Source: Hymenobacter sp. YIM 151858-1 (GTDB lineage Bacteria; Bacteroidota; Bacteroidia; Cytophagales; Hymenobacteraceae). Taken from it: DNA of 64,000 nucleotides. The stretch spans positions 1,240,001 through 1,304,000 of the forward strand of contig NZ_CP110136.1 of assembly GCF_025979705.1 (NCBI RefSeq). The letters run 5' to 3'. Positions within the stretch are counted from its first letter, which is position 1. Each line of letters starts with the position of its first letter. The translations under genes and the position numbers were made by a program. Below, piece after piece: positions 51,076 to 59,722 of the stretch. The notes beneath the pieces are model-generated. The model had not been told where the DNA came from. It saw nothing but the letters and a program-made list of their open reading frames with translations, and searched no databases.

Positions 51076-51384
51076 AAGGCAGGTAGTTTTGGTTGTTGGA
51101 AACGGGAAACTTTCCCTAGCGGAGTGGTACTCACCGCACTAGGTTCCGTTAAGTGCTTTGCTTCATAATACTGCTAATGCCAGCCCGCGGTTATGGTACT
51201 GTCGACTTTTTCAACTGATTTTTTCGTGCAAATGGCTGATTATGAAGTTTTCTGTTTGGGGATTTTTTAGCCAGCCCTAGGTGTTTAGTATCAGCCCGAA
51301 CCAGCAGAAGCGGCTAATTTTTAGCTACCTTTGCGCGATTTTTAGGCGCCGGTTCGCCCCTCCCAACTCTGCTAACCCATCAGC
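51076..51384. other. Intergenic region between divergent DUF4199 and ABC-F genes
   Basis: About 310 bases, AT-richer than average, no gene visible. TACCTTTG at 51326-51333, 52 bases before the ABC-F ATG, is a candidate -7 element, but no TTG stands 19 bases upstream. Confidence 0.45.
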
Positions 51385-53010
51385 ATGATCAGTACTACCA
51401 ACGTCAGCCTGCGCTATGGTAAGCGCGTGTTATTCGAAGACGTCACCATCAAGTTCATGCCCGGCAACGTGTATGGCCTTATTGGGGCCAACGGGGCGGG
51501 CAAGTCAACCTTTCTGAAGATATTATCGGGCGAGATTGAGCCGAACACCGGCTCGGTGGACATGCCCAACGGCGCCCGCCTGTCGGTACTGAAGCAGGAC
51601 CAGTTTGCCTACGACCAGCACGCCGTGCTGCAGACGGTTATTATGGGCCACCAGCGCCTCTGGAAGGTGATGGAAGAAAAAGACGCCCTGTACGCCAAGG
51701 CCGATTTCTCCGACGCCGACGGCGAGCGGGCCGCGCAGCTGGAGGGCGAGTTTGCCGACCTGGAGGGCTGGAATGCCGAATACGAGGCAGCCGAACTGCT
51801 CTCGGGCCTGGGCATTGGCGAAGACAAGCACTACACCCTGATGGGCGACCTAGGGACCTCCGATAAGGTGCGTGTGCTGCTGGCGCAAGCGCTGTTCGGC
51901 AACCCCGATGTGCTGCTGCTCGACGAACCGACCAACGGCCTCGACGCCGAAACGGTACTGTGGCTTGAGAACTTCCTCGACGGTTTCCAGAACACAGTAA
52001 TCGTAGTAAGCCACGACCGCCACTTCCTGGATGCGGTGTGTAACTACATGGCCGACCTCGACTTCTCGAAGATTACCATGTACCCCGGCAACTACTCGTT
52101 CTGGTACGAGTCGTCGCAGCTGGCTTTGCGCCAGCGCCAGGAGGTAAACAAGAAAACCGAGGACAAGCGCAAGGAACTGGAAGAGTTCGTGCGCCGCTTC
52201 TCGGCCAACGCTTCCAAATCCAAGCAGGCTACCTCGCGCCAGAAGCTGCTGCAAAAGCTCACGCTGGAGGAAATCAAGCCCTCGTCGCGCAAGTACCCGT
52301 ACATCGCTTTCAAATCGGAGCGCGAGGCCGGCAACCAGCTGCTCTCGGTTGAGAACCTGAGCGCCTCGGTTGACGGGCAGGTTATTTTCCGCGACGTGTC
52401 GTTCACGCTCGACAAGAAGGACAAGGTGGCCATCGTAGGTCGCGACGACCGCGCCGCCTCGCTCCTGTTCGACATCCTGTTTGAGCAGGTGAAGGCCGGC
52501 AGCGGTACCTTCAAGTGGGGCACCACCATCACGCCCTCGTACTTCCCGAAGGAAAACACGGAGTTCTTCAACACCGACCTGAACCTCGTGGACTGGCTGC
52601 GCCAGTACTCCACCGAGAAAGACGAGTCGTTTATCCGGGGCTTCCTGGGCCGCATGCTGTTTTCGGGCGAAGAGTCGCAGAAGAAGTCGAACGTGCTGAG
52701 CGGCGGTGAGAAGGTGCGCTGCATGCTTTCCAAGATGATGATGGAAAGCGGCAACGTGCTGGTGCTCGACGACCCCACGAACCACCTCGACCTCGAAAGC
52801 ATTACGGCCCTGAACAACTCGCTGCGCGACTTTGCGGGCTCTATGCTCTTCGCCTCGCACGACTTGCAGTTCATTGACACCATTGCTAACCGCATCATCG
52901 AATTGACACCCGATGGAATCATTGACAAGCGGATGTCGTACGAGGAATACCTGGCCGATGAGAACATCAAGGCCCAACGCCAACGCATGTACCAAACGGT
53001 AGGCGCCTAA
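51385..53010 (+). CDS. ABC-F family ATPase (YbiT-like)
   Basis: A 541-residue soluble protein with two ATP-binding cassettes joined by a charged linker (about 235-305); ABC-F proteins act on the ribosome E site. NBD1: Walker A GANGAGKST near 34, signature region LGTSDKVRVLLAQAL in place of LSGGQ, Walker B VLLLDEPTNGLD. NBD2: Walker A position reads GRDDRAASL (no GKS/T), while signature LSGGEKVRC and Walker B VLVLDDPTNHLD are intact. Loss of the second P-loop lysine is, to my knowledge, shared by Bacteroidota YbiT-type proteins and does not mark a pseudogene. ATG at 51385. Confidence 0.9.
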   Translation: MISTTNVSLRYGKRVLFEDVTIKFMPGNVYGLIGANGAGKSTFLKILSGEIEPNTGSVDMPNGARLSVLKQDQFAYDQHAVLQTVIMGHQRLWKVMEEKDALYAKADFSDADGERAAQLEGEFADLEGWNAEYEAAELLSGLGIGEDKHYTLMGDLGTSDKVRVLLAQALFGNPDVLLLDEPTNGLDAETVLWLENFLDGFQNTVIVVSHDRHFLDAVCNYMADLDFSKITMYPGNYSFWYESSQLALRQRQEVNKKTEDKRKELEEFVRRFSANASKSKQATSRQKLLQKLTLEEIKPSSRKYPYIAFKSEREAGNQLLSVENLSASVDGQVIFRDVSFTLDKKDKVAIVGRDDRAASLLFDILFEQVKAGSGTFKWGTTITPSYFPKENTEFFNTDLNLVDWLRQYSTEKDESFIRGFLGRMLFSGEESQKKSNVLSGGEKVRCMLSKMMMESGNVLVLDDPTNHLDLESITALNNSLRDFAGSMLFASHDLQFIDTIANRIIELTPDGIIDKRMSYEEYLADENIKAQRQRMYQTVGA

Positions 53011-53018
53011 CGTTTGCG

Positions 53019-53053
53019 AAGGCCGCGGATGCAACGATCCGCGGCCTTTTTGT
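53019..53053 (+). terminator. Terminator of the ABC-F gene
   Basis: AAGGCCGCGGAT / ATCCGCGGCCTT stem followed by TTTTGTTTC. Confidence 0.92.
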
Positions 53054-53090
53054 TTCTTCACGCAATTAGTTCTTCCACTACTCTTCTCCT

Positions 53091-54065
53091 ATGAAGCGTT
53101 TTCTGCTGGCGGCGGCCCTAGGTGCCGCCGGGCTGTTGGCCCCCCGGACCGAGGCCCTTGCCCAACGCACCGATAGCACCTACGTGAAGCCGCAGTTGCC
53201 CACCGGGCCACCCATGGCCCCGCCCCGCCCGCAGCAGCCCGCGCGTACCACGCAGCCTGCGCCCATGCCGCAGCAGCCCCAACAGCCGGCTACCCCAGCG
53301 AAGCGCTCCAACACCATCGACGACGACAACCGGCCCGCACAGCCATTGCCCGGCAGCCCCGCGCAGCCCACTAACCCGCGCAGCGGTACCGTCGACGACG
53401 ACGGCCGCCCTGCCCAGCCGCTGCCTGGTACTCCGGCGCCACAGCCTGCGCCGGTATCGCCGCGCGTTGGCATCGACGACGATGGCCGCCCTGCCCAAAC
53501 GCTGCCTACCGATGGCGTGGCCCCCGGCGCTACGCTCGAGCAGAAGCGTGAGCCGAGCAAGTACTTCCTGTACACCAACTTCAGCCTGGGCCTGAACTCC
53601 AACTCCTTGGGTGGCACTGTCTTCAACATCGGGGCCTCGCCGGCCATCGGCTACCGCATTACGCCGCGCATCGCCATCGGGCCGGGCATCGTGTACTCGT
53701 TCAACAACTACTCTATTCCGCGGCAGTTTGCCACTCCTGGCAGCCCACGCAACATTTCGGGCCACAACATCGGCGGCAAAATCTTCGGTCAGATCATCGT
53801 GTACAAGCAGTTTTTTGTGCACGCCGAGTACGAGGTTACCCGTGCCGAGCTGATCGGCGACTACGTGGTGGGCAATACGGTGTATGTAGATAAGGTAGAA
53901 ACCACCGTGAAAACGCCCCTGGCCGGCGTTGGCTACCGCCAACAGTTCGGCGACCGGGCCGCCGGCGACATTGCGGTGCTCTACAACTTCAACGATGGGC
54001 TGAACGCGAACATCTACGGCCAGCCCGTTATCCGCTTCAGCTTCCTTTTCGACCTGGGCAAGTAA
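53091..54065 (+). CDS. Outer-membrane beta-barrel protein with Pro-rich repeat linker
   Basis: A 324-residue exported protein (signal peptide to about residue 24). Residues 25-150 are Pro/Gln-rich and contain three repeats, IDDDNRPAQPLPG, VDDDGRPAQPLPG and IDDDGRPAQTLPT, starting near 75, 101 and 127. From about 155 a barrel of roughly eight strands follows: YFLYTNFSLGLNSNSLGG, GASPAIGYRITPRIAIGPG, HAEYEVTRAELIG and a last strand IRFSFLFDLGK, whose aromatic end suits BAM recognition. Likely a small OmpA/PorT-like barrel; function unknown. ATG at 53091. Confidence 0.78.
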   Translation: MKRFLLAAALGAAGLLAPRTEALAQRTDSTYVKPQLPTGPPMAPPRPQQPARTTQPAPMPQQPQQPATPAKRSNTIDDDNRPAQPLPGSPAQPTNPRSGTVDDDGRPAQPLPGTPAPQPAPVSPRVGIDDDGRPAQTLPTDGVAPGATLEQKREPSKYFLYTNFSLGLNSNSLGGTVFNIGASPAIGYRITPRIAIGPGIVYSFNNYSIPRQFATPGSPRNISGHNIGGKIFGQIIVYKQFFVHAEYEVTRAELIGDYVVGNTVYVDKVETTVKTPLAGVGYRQQFGDRAAGDIAVLYNFNDGLNANIYGQPVIRFSFLFDLGK

Positions 54066-54088
54066 AACGGCCCTAGGTGCCGCGCACA

Positions 54089-54124
54089 AAAAAAGGCTGC
54101 TCCCAAACGGGAGCAGCCTTTTCG
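54089..54124. terminator. Terminator after the beta-barrel gene
   Basis: AAAGGCTGCTCCC / GGGAGCAGCCTTTTC stem with AAAC loop between convergent genes. Confidence 0.92.
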
Positions 54125-54154
54125 GTTTTTCAGACTCAGGTAGTGCGGCGGAGG

Positions 54155-54319
54155 TTATACAACCCGCCCGCCGCGTATGAGGCGCAGGATGATGGCGATG
54201 ATGGCAATTACCAGCAGAATGTGGATGATGTTGCCCAGACCGAAGCTGTCGAAACCGAGAAAACCAAGGGCCCAGATAATGATCAGGACCACAGCGATGA
54301 TATACAGTAGGTTACCCAT
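54155..54319 (-). CDS. Lmo0937-family small membrane protein
   Basis: A 54-residue protein with two hydrophobic helices (LLYIIAVVLIIIWALGFLGF and IIHILLVIAIIAIILRLI) and a basic end RGGRVV. The central WALGF and the tail match the Lmo0937 family of stress-associated small membrane proteins of unknown role. ATG at 54319; the longer frame to 54484 adds residues unlike the family. Confidence 0.85.
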   Translation of the reverse strand: MGNLLYIIAVVLIIIWALGFLGFDSFGLGNIIHILLVIAIIAIILRLIRGGRVV

Positions 54320-54664
54320 GGTGGGGGAAGTTTTGGTGAATGGTGTGGAAGAGAACGAAGGGTCGCCGCCCCGGTTACAGCCTGTTTGATGCGTGGCCGG
54401 CGAGGCGTTCTGGGGGTTTTTACGCGGCCTCATGCAAAAGGATATAAGCACAAGCAAAAAATAATAAAAAATATAGCCATACACCTATGTATATAATTGA
54501 TAACGTGCACGAAAACTTTCCGGCCCGCCTGCTGTTGGCGGCTGTTATCGGGCAGCAAACGCACCAAAGGCAACTTTGGCAGCCCAATGGTTTAGGTTAG
54601 CTTTGCCCGTGCGCAGCGGCTGTGCCGCGTTTTCTCACGCTCATTTTTCCCCACCTCCCACCAC
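54320..54664. other. Intergenic region upstream of hbd
   Basis: 345 bases between divergent genes. The part 54430-54510 is strongly AT-rich (runs such as AAAAAATAATAAAAAATATA) and is the likely promoter area of the Lmo0937-type gene. The hbd promoter is at 54576-54605. No further gene is seen. Confidence 0.5.
54576..54605 (+). promoter_or_regulatory. Promoter of hbd (Bacteroidota consensus)
   Basis: TTG at 54576-54578 (as TTTG), exactly 19 bases, TAGCTTTG at 54598-54605; 60 bases before the ATG. Confidence 0.75.
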
Positions 54665-55555
54665 ATGCTGAACGTTGCCGTAATTGGCTCGGGCACCATG
54701 GGCAATGGCATTGCCCACGTATTTGCCCAGTATGGTTTTCCGGTTACCCTGATCGATATCAACCAGGCCGCCCTCGATAAGGCCGTGCTCACCATCACCA
54801 AAAACCTCGACCGCCAGGTGACCAAAGGCTCGCTGACGGAAGACGACAAAACGGCTACCCTAGGTCGGCTGCGGCCCAGCACCTCGCTGGCCGAAGGCGT
54901 GCGCGAGGCGGGCCTAGTGGTTGAAGCCGCTACCGAGAACGTGACCATTAAGCTGGACCTGTTCCGCCAGCTCGATGAGCTGACCCCCGCCGACTGCATT
55001 CTGGCCTCGAACACCAGCTCCATCAGCATCACCAAAATTGCCGCTGCTACCAAGCGCCCCGACAAGGTGATTGGCATGCACTTCATGAACCCGGTGCCGG
55101 TAATGAAGCTCGTCGAGGTTATTCGCGGCTATGCCACCTCCGACGCCGTGACCGAGCAAATCATGGAGCTTTCGCGCCAGCTGCAGAAAGTGCCCACCGA
55201 GGTAAACGACTACCCTGGTTTTGTGGCCAACCGCATTCTGATGCCCATGATCAACGAGGCCATCTACTCGCTGTTTGAGGGCGTGGCCGGGGTGGAGGAA
55301 ATCGACACCGTGATGAAGCTGGGCATGGCGCACCCCATGGGCCCGCTGCAGCTCGCCGACTTTATCGGGCTAGATGTGTGCCTGGCCATTCTGCGGGTGC
55401 TGCACGAAGGCCTGGGCAACCCCAAGTACGCTCCCTGCCCGCTGCTGGTGAACATGGTAATGGCCGGCCGTCTGGGTGTGAAGTCGGGCGAAGGCTTTTA
55501 TACCTACACCGCGGGCTCCAAGGAGCTGGTGGTGGCCCCGCGCTTCGCCAAGTAA
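54665..55555 (+). CDS. hbd: 3-hydroxybutyryl-CoA dehydrogenase
   Basis: A 296-residue short-form 3-hydroxyacyl-CoA dehydrogenase that oxidises 3-hydroxybutyryl-CoA with NAD or the reverse. Seen: N-terminal Rossmann GSGTMGNGIAHVFA, the acyl-binding and catalytic HFMNPVPVMKLVEVI with His, NRILMPMINEAI and the C-terminal domain signature GMAHPMGPLQLADFIGLD. The single-domain-pair length shows it is not the fused FadB type. It probably functions in fatty acid or butyrate-type degradation. ATG at 54665 with a consensus promoter in front and a terminator behind, hence monocistronic. Confidence 0.95.
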   Translation: MLNVAVIGSGTMGNGIAHVFAQYGFPVTLIDINQAALDKAVLTITKNLDRQVTKGSLTEDDKTATLGRLRPSTSLAEGVREAGLVVEAATENVTIKLDLFRQLDELTPADCILASNTSSISITKIAAATKRPDKVIGMHFMNPVPVMKLVEVIRGYATSDAVTEQIMELSRQLQKVPTEVNDYPGFVANRILMPMINEAIYSLFEGVAGVEEIDTVMKLGMAHPMGPLQLADFIGLDVCLAILRVLHEGLGNPKYAPCPLLVNMVMAGRLGVKSGEGFYTYTAGSKELVVAPRFAK

Positions 55556-55591
55556 CGGCCGGGCGGTACTCATATATATGTGCTGCTTGTG

Positions 55592-55626
55592 GCGGACCAG
55601 GGCTTCGGCTTTGGTCCGCTTTTTTT
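55592..55626 (+). terminator. Terminator of hbd
   Basis: GCGGACCA / TGGTCCGC stem with 12-base loop followed by T7. Confidence 0.92.
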
Positions 55627-55729
55627 GTGCGGAGCTAAAGCCGGGCACCCGCGCACACCGTAGGTAGGCCGAATGATAACCCATCCGATGCGCATTAAAC
55701 TTTCGGGCCGAATTTCGGCTTATGTACGT

Positions 55730-56365
55730 ATGCAACGCTACCTGCTTGTGCTGCCCCTGCTGCTTGGCCTGGCCCTAAGCGCATTTGGGCAAGCAAAACC
55801 TACTTCAAAATCAGCGAAACGAATGGAACTCGCAACGTTTGGCGCCGGCTGCTTCTGGTGCGTCGAAGCCGTATTTCAGGATCTGGATGGTGTCGAAAAA
55901 GTGGTGTCGGGCTACGCCGGCGGCCGCATAGCCAACCCTACTTACAAGGAGGTGTGCTCGGGCCTCACCGGCCACGCCGAGGTGGTGCAGCTTACCTTCG
56001 ACCCCAGCAAAATCACCTACGACGAGCTGCTCGAAATCTTCTGGAAGACGCACGACCCCACCACCCTCAACCGCCAGGGCAACGATGTGGGTACCCAGTA
56101 CCGCTCGGTAGTTTTTTACCACAACGACGAGCAGAAGCGCCTGGCCGAAGGCTACAAGAAGAAGCTGAACGACGCCAACGCTTTCGGCAAGCCCGCCGTG
56201 ACGGAAATTTCGGCCGCGCCTACCTTCTACGCTGCCGAAAACTACCACCAGGACTACTATAACCAGAACATGCAGCAGCCTTACTGCCAGTTTGTGGTGA
56301 AGCCCAAGGTGGATAAAGTACGTCAGGTGTTTGGCGATAAGCTCAAGGCCGAAGCCAAACGCTAG
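55730..56365 (+). CDS. msrA: Exported peptide-methionine (S)-S-oxide reductase
   Basis: A 211-residue MsrA that repairs S-methionine sulfoxide. Signal peptide MQRYLLVLPLLLGLALSAFGQ places it outside the cytoplasm. The catalytic motif is GAGCFWCVEAVF with Cys near 40, and YAGG, GHAEVVQLTFDP, FWKTHDPTTLNRQGNDVGTQYRS and YHQDYY are all present. A resolving Cys pair at the C-terminus is not obvious (one Cys in QPYCQFVV). ATG at 55730 is the start that yields a normal signal peptide; the frame is open to 55673. Followed by a terminator. Confidence 0.93.
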   Translation: MQRYLLVLPLLLGLALSAFGQAKPTSKSAKRMELATFGAGCFWCVEAVFQDLDGVEKVVSGYAGGRIANPTYKEVCSGLTGHAEVVQLTFDPSKITYDELLEIFWKTHDPTTLNRQGNDVGTQYRSVVFYHNDEQKRLAEGYKKKLNDANAFGKPAVTEISAAPTFYAAENYHQDYYNQNMQQPYCQFVVKPKVDKVRQVFGDKLKAEAKR

Positions 56366-56384
56366 GCTTCTCAACAGTATTACC

Positions 56385-56412
56385 AAGCCCGGCCCGGTGC
56401 CGGGCTTTTTTT
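56385..56412 (+). terminator. Terminator of msrA
   Basis: AAGCCCGGC / GCCGGGCTT stem followed by T7. Confidence 0.92.
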
Positions 56413-56541
56413 ATGCCCTTGCCGCTACCCCGGTGCCCTAGGTGGTACTGGGCCCTAACCCTGCCCACGGCCTTCCGTAACAACCGTGGCCGCATTGCAC
56501 CCACACCGCTACTCACTAAAACCCTTTAATATTTACCGAGC

Positions 56542-57477
56542 ATGGGCAAATGCGTGCTTATTATCCATGGCGGGGCCGTAAACACCGATCCGGCTACCAT
56601 CCCGCCCGAAAAAGAAGAGCAGCTGAAGAAAGGCCTGAAAGCAGCGCTGATGGCTGGGTATGAGATTCTGGAACGCGGCGGGCACGCGCTCGATGCCGTT
56701 GAGGCAGCCGTAAAGAGCATGGAGGATAACCGCCTCTTCAATGCGGGCCGCGGCGGCATGTTCAACATCAACGGGGAGGTTGAAACCGAAGCCTCGATTA
56801 TGGATGGAGCCACCCTACGTGGCGGGGCCGTAAGTGGCCTGAAGCTGGTGCGGAACCCCATAAGCCTGGCCCGCACCGTGATGGAGAAGTGCAAGCACTC
56901 GTTTCTGACCGCCGAAGGCGCCCAGGAATTTGCTTTGTCGCAGGGCCTTACGTTGCAGGACCCCAACTACTTTAAGACCGACGAGCAACGGCAAGAGTGG
57001 ATGGATACTCTGCAGGAGGCCGATGTAGAGCACGCGAACAAAAAAGACACCGTGGGGGCCGTAGCCCTCGACATGCACGGCAACCTGGCCACGGCCACCT
57101 CTACCGGCGGCATCGAGGGCAAGCTGCGCGGCCGCGTGGGCGACAGCTGCATCTTTGGCGGAGGCGCTTACGCCAACAACGAGGTGTGCGCGGTTTCCTC
57201 AACCGGCGACGGCGAAATCATTATGCTGGCGGGCGTGGCGCACGAGGTGTACGCGCTGCGCAAGTACAAGAAGATGACCATTACCAAAGCCGCGCAGGCG
57301 GCCGTGGAAATGTACGCCGACAAGCTCATCGGCGACCGGGGCATCATCGCCCTCGACCCCGAGGGCAACATTGCTATCGAATCGAACACCAACGTGTTTC
57401 GGTGCGCCTACCAAGCCGACGACAAAGACCCCTTTATTGCCATCTGGAAGGAGGAACTGGAAAACCACTTCAAGTAA
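56542..57477 (+). CDS. iaaA: Isoaspartyl peptidase / L-asparaginase (Ntn-hydrolase)
   Basis: A 311-residue plant-type asparaginase that matures by autocleavage. The alpha part has IIHGGAVNTDP, GGHALDAVEAAV, NAGRGGMFNINGEVETEASIMDG. The nucleophile is the Thr in KKDTVGAVALD near residue 170, exposed when the chain is cut. The beta part has TSTGGIEGKLRGRVGDSCIFGGGAYA with the substrate-binding Arg and Gly. No signal peptide, so it is cytosolic, unlike some Bacteroidota homologs (glycosylasparaginases). ATG at 56542. Confidence 0.94.
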   Translation: MGKCVLIIHGGAVNTDPATIPPEKEEQLKKGLKAALMAGYEILERGGHALDAVEAAVKSMEDNRLFNAGRGGMFNINGEVETEASIMDGATLRGGAVSGLKLVRNPISLARTVMEKCKHSFLTAEGAQEFALSQGLTLQDPNYFKTDEQRQEWMDTLQEADVEHANKKDTVGAVALDMHGNLATATSTGGIEGKLRGRVGDSCIFGGGAYANNEVCAVSSTGDGEIIMLAGVAHEVYALRKYKKMTITKAAQAAVEMYADKLIGDRGIIALDPEGNIAIESNTNVFRCAYQADDKDPFIAIWKEELENHFK

Positions 57478-57493
57478 CCCCCTCCTTAGCCAA

Positions 57494-57527
57494 CAAAAAA
57501 GCCCGGCCACTTAGGCCGGGCTTTTTG
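57494..57527. terminator. Bidirectional terminator (iaaA / dapD)
   Basis: AAAAAAGCCCGGCC / GGCCGGGCTTTTT stem with 5-base loop between convergent genes. Confidence 0.93.
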
Positions 57528-57544
57528 CATCTGGGCTGCTTTCG

Positions 57545-58363
57545 TTACACCGCTACGTTGTGCTCGCGCAGGGCGTCGTTGAGCGAGGTTTTGAGGTCGG
57601 TGCTGGGCTTGCGCTGGCCGATGATGAGGGCGCAAGGCACCTGGAACTCGCCGGCCGGGAACTGCTTCGGCAACGAGCCCGGAATCACTACCGAGCGCGG
57701 CGGCACGTAGCCGCGGTACTCCTTGCCCTCGGGCGTGCTTACATCGATAATGCGGGTGCTGCCCGTGATGGTAACGCCGGCGCCGATTACGGCTTCTTTG
57801 CCGATGTGGCAGCCTTCGACCAGAATGCAGCGCGAACCGATGAAAGCACCGTCTTCAACAATTACCGGGGCAGCCTGCACCGGCTCGAGCACGCCGCCCA
57901 GGCCCACCCCGCCCGACAGGTGCACGTGCTTGCCCACTTGCGCGCACGAGCCCACGGTAGCCCAGGTATCCACCATGGTGCCTTCGCCCACGTAGGCGCC
58001 GATGTTCACGTACGAGGGCATCATGATGACGCCGGGCGCCAGGAACGCCCCGTAGCGGGCCACGGCCGGCGGCACCACGCGCACTTGCTGCTGGGCGTAG
58101 TTGGTCTTGAGCTTCATCTTGTCGTGAAACTCGAAAATGCCTACTTCCTCGGTTTTCATTTGCTGCAGCGGGAAGTACAGGATAACGGCCTTTTTCACCC
58201 AGTCGTTTACCTGCCAGGTGCCGTCTTCTTTGGGCTCGGCTACGCGCAGCAGGCCGCGGTCGAGGTGGTCGATTACGTTGCGGATGGCCTCTTGCGTGGC
58301 GCTGTCCTGCAGGCGGGCGCGGTCGGTCCAGGCCGCTTCGATGAGAGCTTGAATGTCGGTCAT
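57545..58363 (-). CDS. dapD: 2,3,4,5-tetrahydropyridine-2,6-dicarboxylate N-succinyltransferase
   Basis: A 272-residue left-handed beta-helix acyltransferase of the lysine/meso-diaminopimelate pathway, supplying the cross-linking residue of the cell wall. Seen: an N-terminal helical domain, then hexapeptide repeats (VIVEDGAFIGSRCILVEG, IGKEAVIGAGVTI), the conserved MMPSYVNIGAYVGEGTMVDTWATVGSCAQ, and PPRSVVIPGSLPKQ near the end. ATG at 58363. Convergent with iaaA; divergent from the glycosyltransferase gene with only a 40-base gap. Confidence 0.95.
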   Translation of the reverse strand: MTDIQALIEAAWTDRARLQDSATQEAIRNVIDHLDRGLLRVAEPKEDGTWQVNDWVKKAVILYFPLQQMKTEEVGIFEFHDKMKLKTNYAQQQVRVVPPAVARYGAFLAPGVIMMPSYVNIGAYVGEGTMVDTWATVGSCAQVGKHVHLSGGVGLGGVLEPVQAAPVIVEDGAFIGSRCILVEGCHIGKEAVIGAGVTITGSTRIIDVSTPEGKEYRGYVPPRSVVIPGSLPKQFPAGEFQVPCALIIGQRKPSTDLKTSLNDALREHNVAV

Positions 58364-58385
58364 GATGAGTCCGAAGGAGAGTTAA

Positions 58386-58410
58386 GCGGCCGCAGGTTTT
58401 ATGCGGCCGC
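58386..58410. other. Paired GCGGCCGC palindromes between dapD and the glycosyltransferase gene
   Basis: GCGGCCGC at 58386-58393 and again at 58403-58410, 17 bases apart. The two 8-base palindromes can also pair with each other as a hairpin. They lie in the short divergent promoter region; an operator is possible but not shown. Confidence 0.4.
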
Positions 58411-59645
58411 GCGAAAGTAGTAGGTTTGACCTTGTGCATCCCCCTTCGCGCCCCACTCCTGTCGTATTATTGGCCTCGGTGCTCAAGCCCGTGGACGATA
58501 CGCGCATGTGCGAGAAGTTCGGGCGCACCCTGGCCGCGGCGGGGTACGAGGTGCACATTGCGGGCCGCGCCGGCAACTCGGTAACGGCACAGCAGGGCAT
58601 TGGCCTCCACCCTGTTTTCAGCGGCCACCGCCTTTCCCTAGGTCGGCTCGCAGCTCAGTGGCGCTACTGGCAGCTGCTGCGGCACCTGCGCCCGGGCCTG
58701 GTAATAGTGCACGCCCCCGAGGTGCTACCGGCCACCTTGCTTTGGCAACTGCTGGGCTCGGGGCGCAGGTTTATGTACGACGTGCGCGAGAATTACGCGC
58801 TCAACATCAGCACGCAGCAGGTATACCGCGGGTGGCTGAAACGCCTGCTGGCCGCGGGCGTCACCTTCATCGAAAAAGCCGCTGCCCGCCGTGCCGCCGG
58901 GGTGTTGCTAGCCGAGCGCAGCTACGCCGCGGAGCTTGGCTACTTGCCCCCGCAGCGCACCGTAGTGCTCGAAAACAAGTACATAGCTCCGCCCAGCAGC
59001 GTTCGGCCAGGCCCCAGGGCGTGGCCCGTATGTTTGCCACCTAGGGAGCAGCCGTTACGTCTGCTGTTTTCGGGCACGCTCTCCACGCTTACCGGCGTTT
59101 TCGATGCCATCCGGTTTGCCGAGCAGCTCCGCGGTGTTTGGCCCAAGCTGCAGCTCACCGTAATTGGTTACTGCCAGCAACCCCACGAATTGCAGCGGCT
59201 GCAGCAGCTGGCCTCCGACAACAGCCCCTGGCTTACGCTGATCGGCGGCGCCGAACCGGTACCGCACGAGGCCGTTGTGGCCGCCATTGGCCGGCACCAC
59301 CTAGGGCTGCTGCCCTACCGGCCGCACCCCAGCTCGTGGCGCTGCATCCCCACCAAGCTCTACGAGTACATGGCCAACTGCCTGCCCGTACTGATACCGC
59401 CCAACCCGCTGTGGACCATCGAAATCGGGCGGTATTCGGCGGGGCACGTGGTGGATTTTGGTGAGACGCTGCCCGCCGCACAACTCGAGCAGCTGGCCAA
59501 CAAGCTGATCGATAAAAAATACTACCCCGCCGGCCCCGTTGCCGATGCCCTGTGGCAAACCGAGGCCCCGCGCCTGCTTGCCGCCGTAGCTGCCGCTCTG
59601 CCACCTCCGCGGGCGGCAACTAGCCACCTAGGCGCTGCGTTGTAA
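58401..59645 (+). CDS. GT4-like family glycosyltransferase
   Basis: A 414-residue GT-B type enzyme. The N-domain shows VVLLASVLKPVDDTRMCEKFGRTLAAAGYEVHIAG and a donor-side signature in the C-domain: LRLLFSGTLSTLTGVFDAI, LTVIGYC, AIGRHHLGLLPYRPHP and TKLYEYMANCLPVLIP, in which the Glu contacts the nucleotide sugar. Sugar and acceptor cannot be told; surface polysaccharide or glycolipid assembly is likely. The start is ATG at 58401; a GTG at 58434 is possible, because TAGGTTTG at 58421-58428 would place transcription start near it. fabH follows 77 bases later with its own promoter. Confidence 0.87.
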   Translation: MRPRESSRFDLVHPPSRPTPVVLLASVLKPVDDTRMCEKFGRTLAAAGYEVHIAGRAGNSVTAQQGIGLHPVFSGHRLSLGRLAAQWRYWQLLRHLRPGLVIVHAPEVLPATLLWQLLGSGRRFMYDVRENYALNISTQQVYRGWLKRLLAAGVTFIEKAAARRAAGVLLAERSYAAELGYLPPQRTVVLENKYIAPPSSVRPGPRAWPVCLPPREQPLRLLFSGTLSTLTGVFDAIRFAEQLRGVWPKLQLTVIGYCQQPHELQRLQQLASDNSPWLTLIGGAEPVPHEAVVAAIGRHHLGLLPYRPHPSSWRCIPTKLYEYMANCLPVLIPPNPLWTIEIGRYSAGHVVDFGETLPAAQLEQLANKLIDKKYYPAGPVADALWQTEAPRLLAAVAAALPPPRAATSHLGAAL

Positions 59646-59669
59646 GCGCAACACTAGTTGTTATCTTTG
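59640..59669 (+). promoter_or_regulatory. Promoter of fabH (Bacteroidota consensus)
   Basis: TTG at 59640-59642 (the last sense codon of the glycosyltransferase gene), exactly 19 bases, TATCTTTG at 59662-59669; 53 bases before the ATG. Confidence 0.78.
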
Positions 59670-59722
59670 ACGCCTTTTTTGCCCGTTTTTCCCGCCCCGA
59701 CCTCATACCACACCCCATCATC

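Noticed and set aside
51385-53010. ABC-F gene as a pseudogene because NBD2 lacks the P-loop lysine
   Set aside because: The frame is intact, the rest of NBD2 is well kept, and the loss appears typical for this subgroup.
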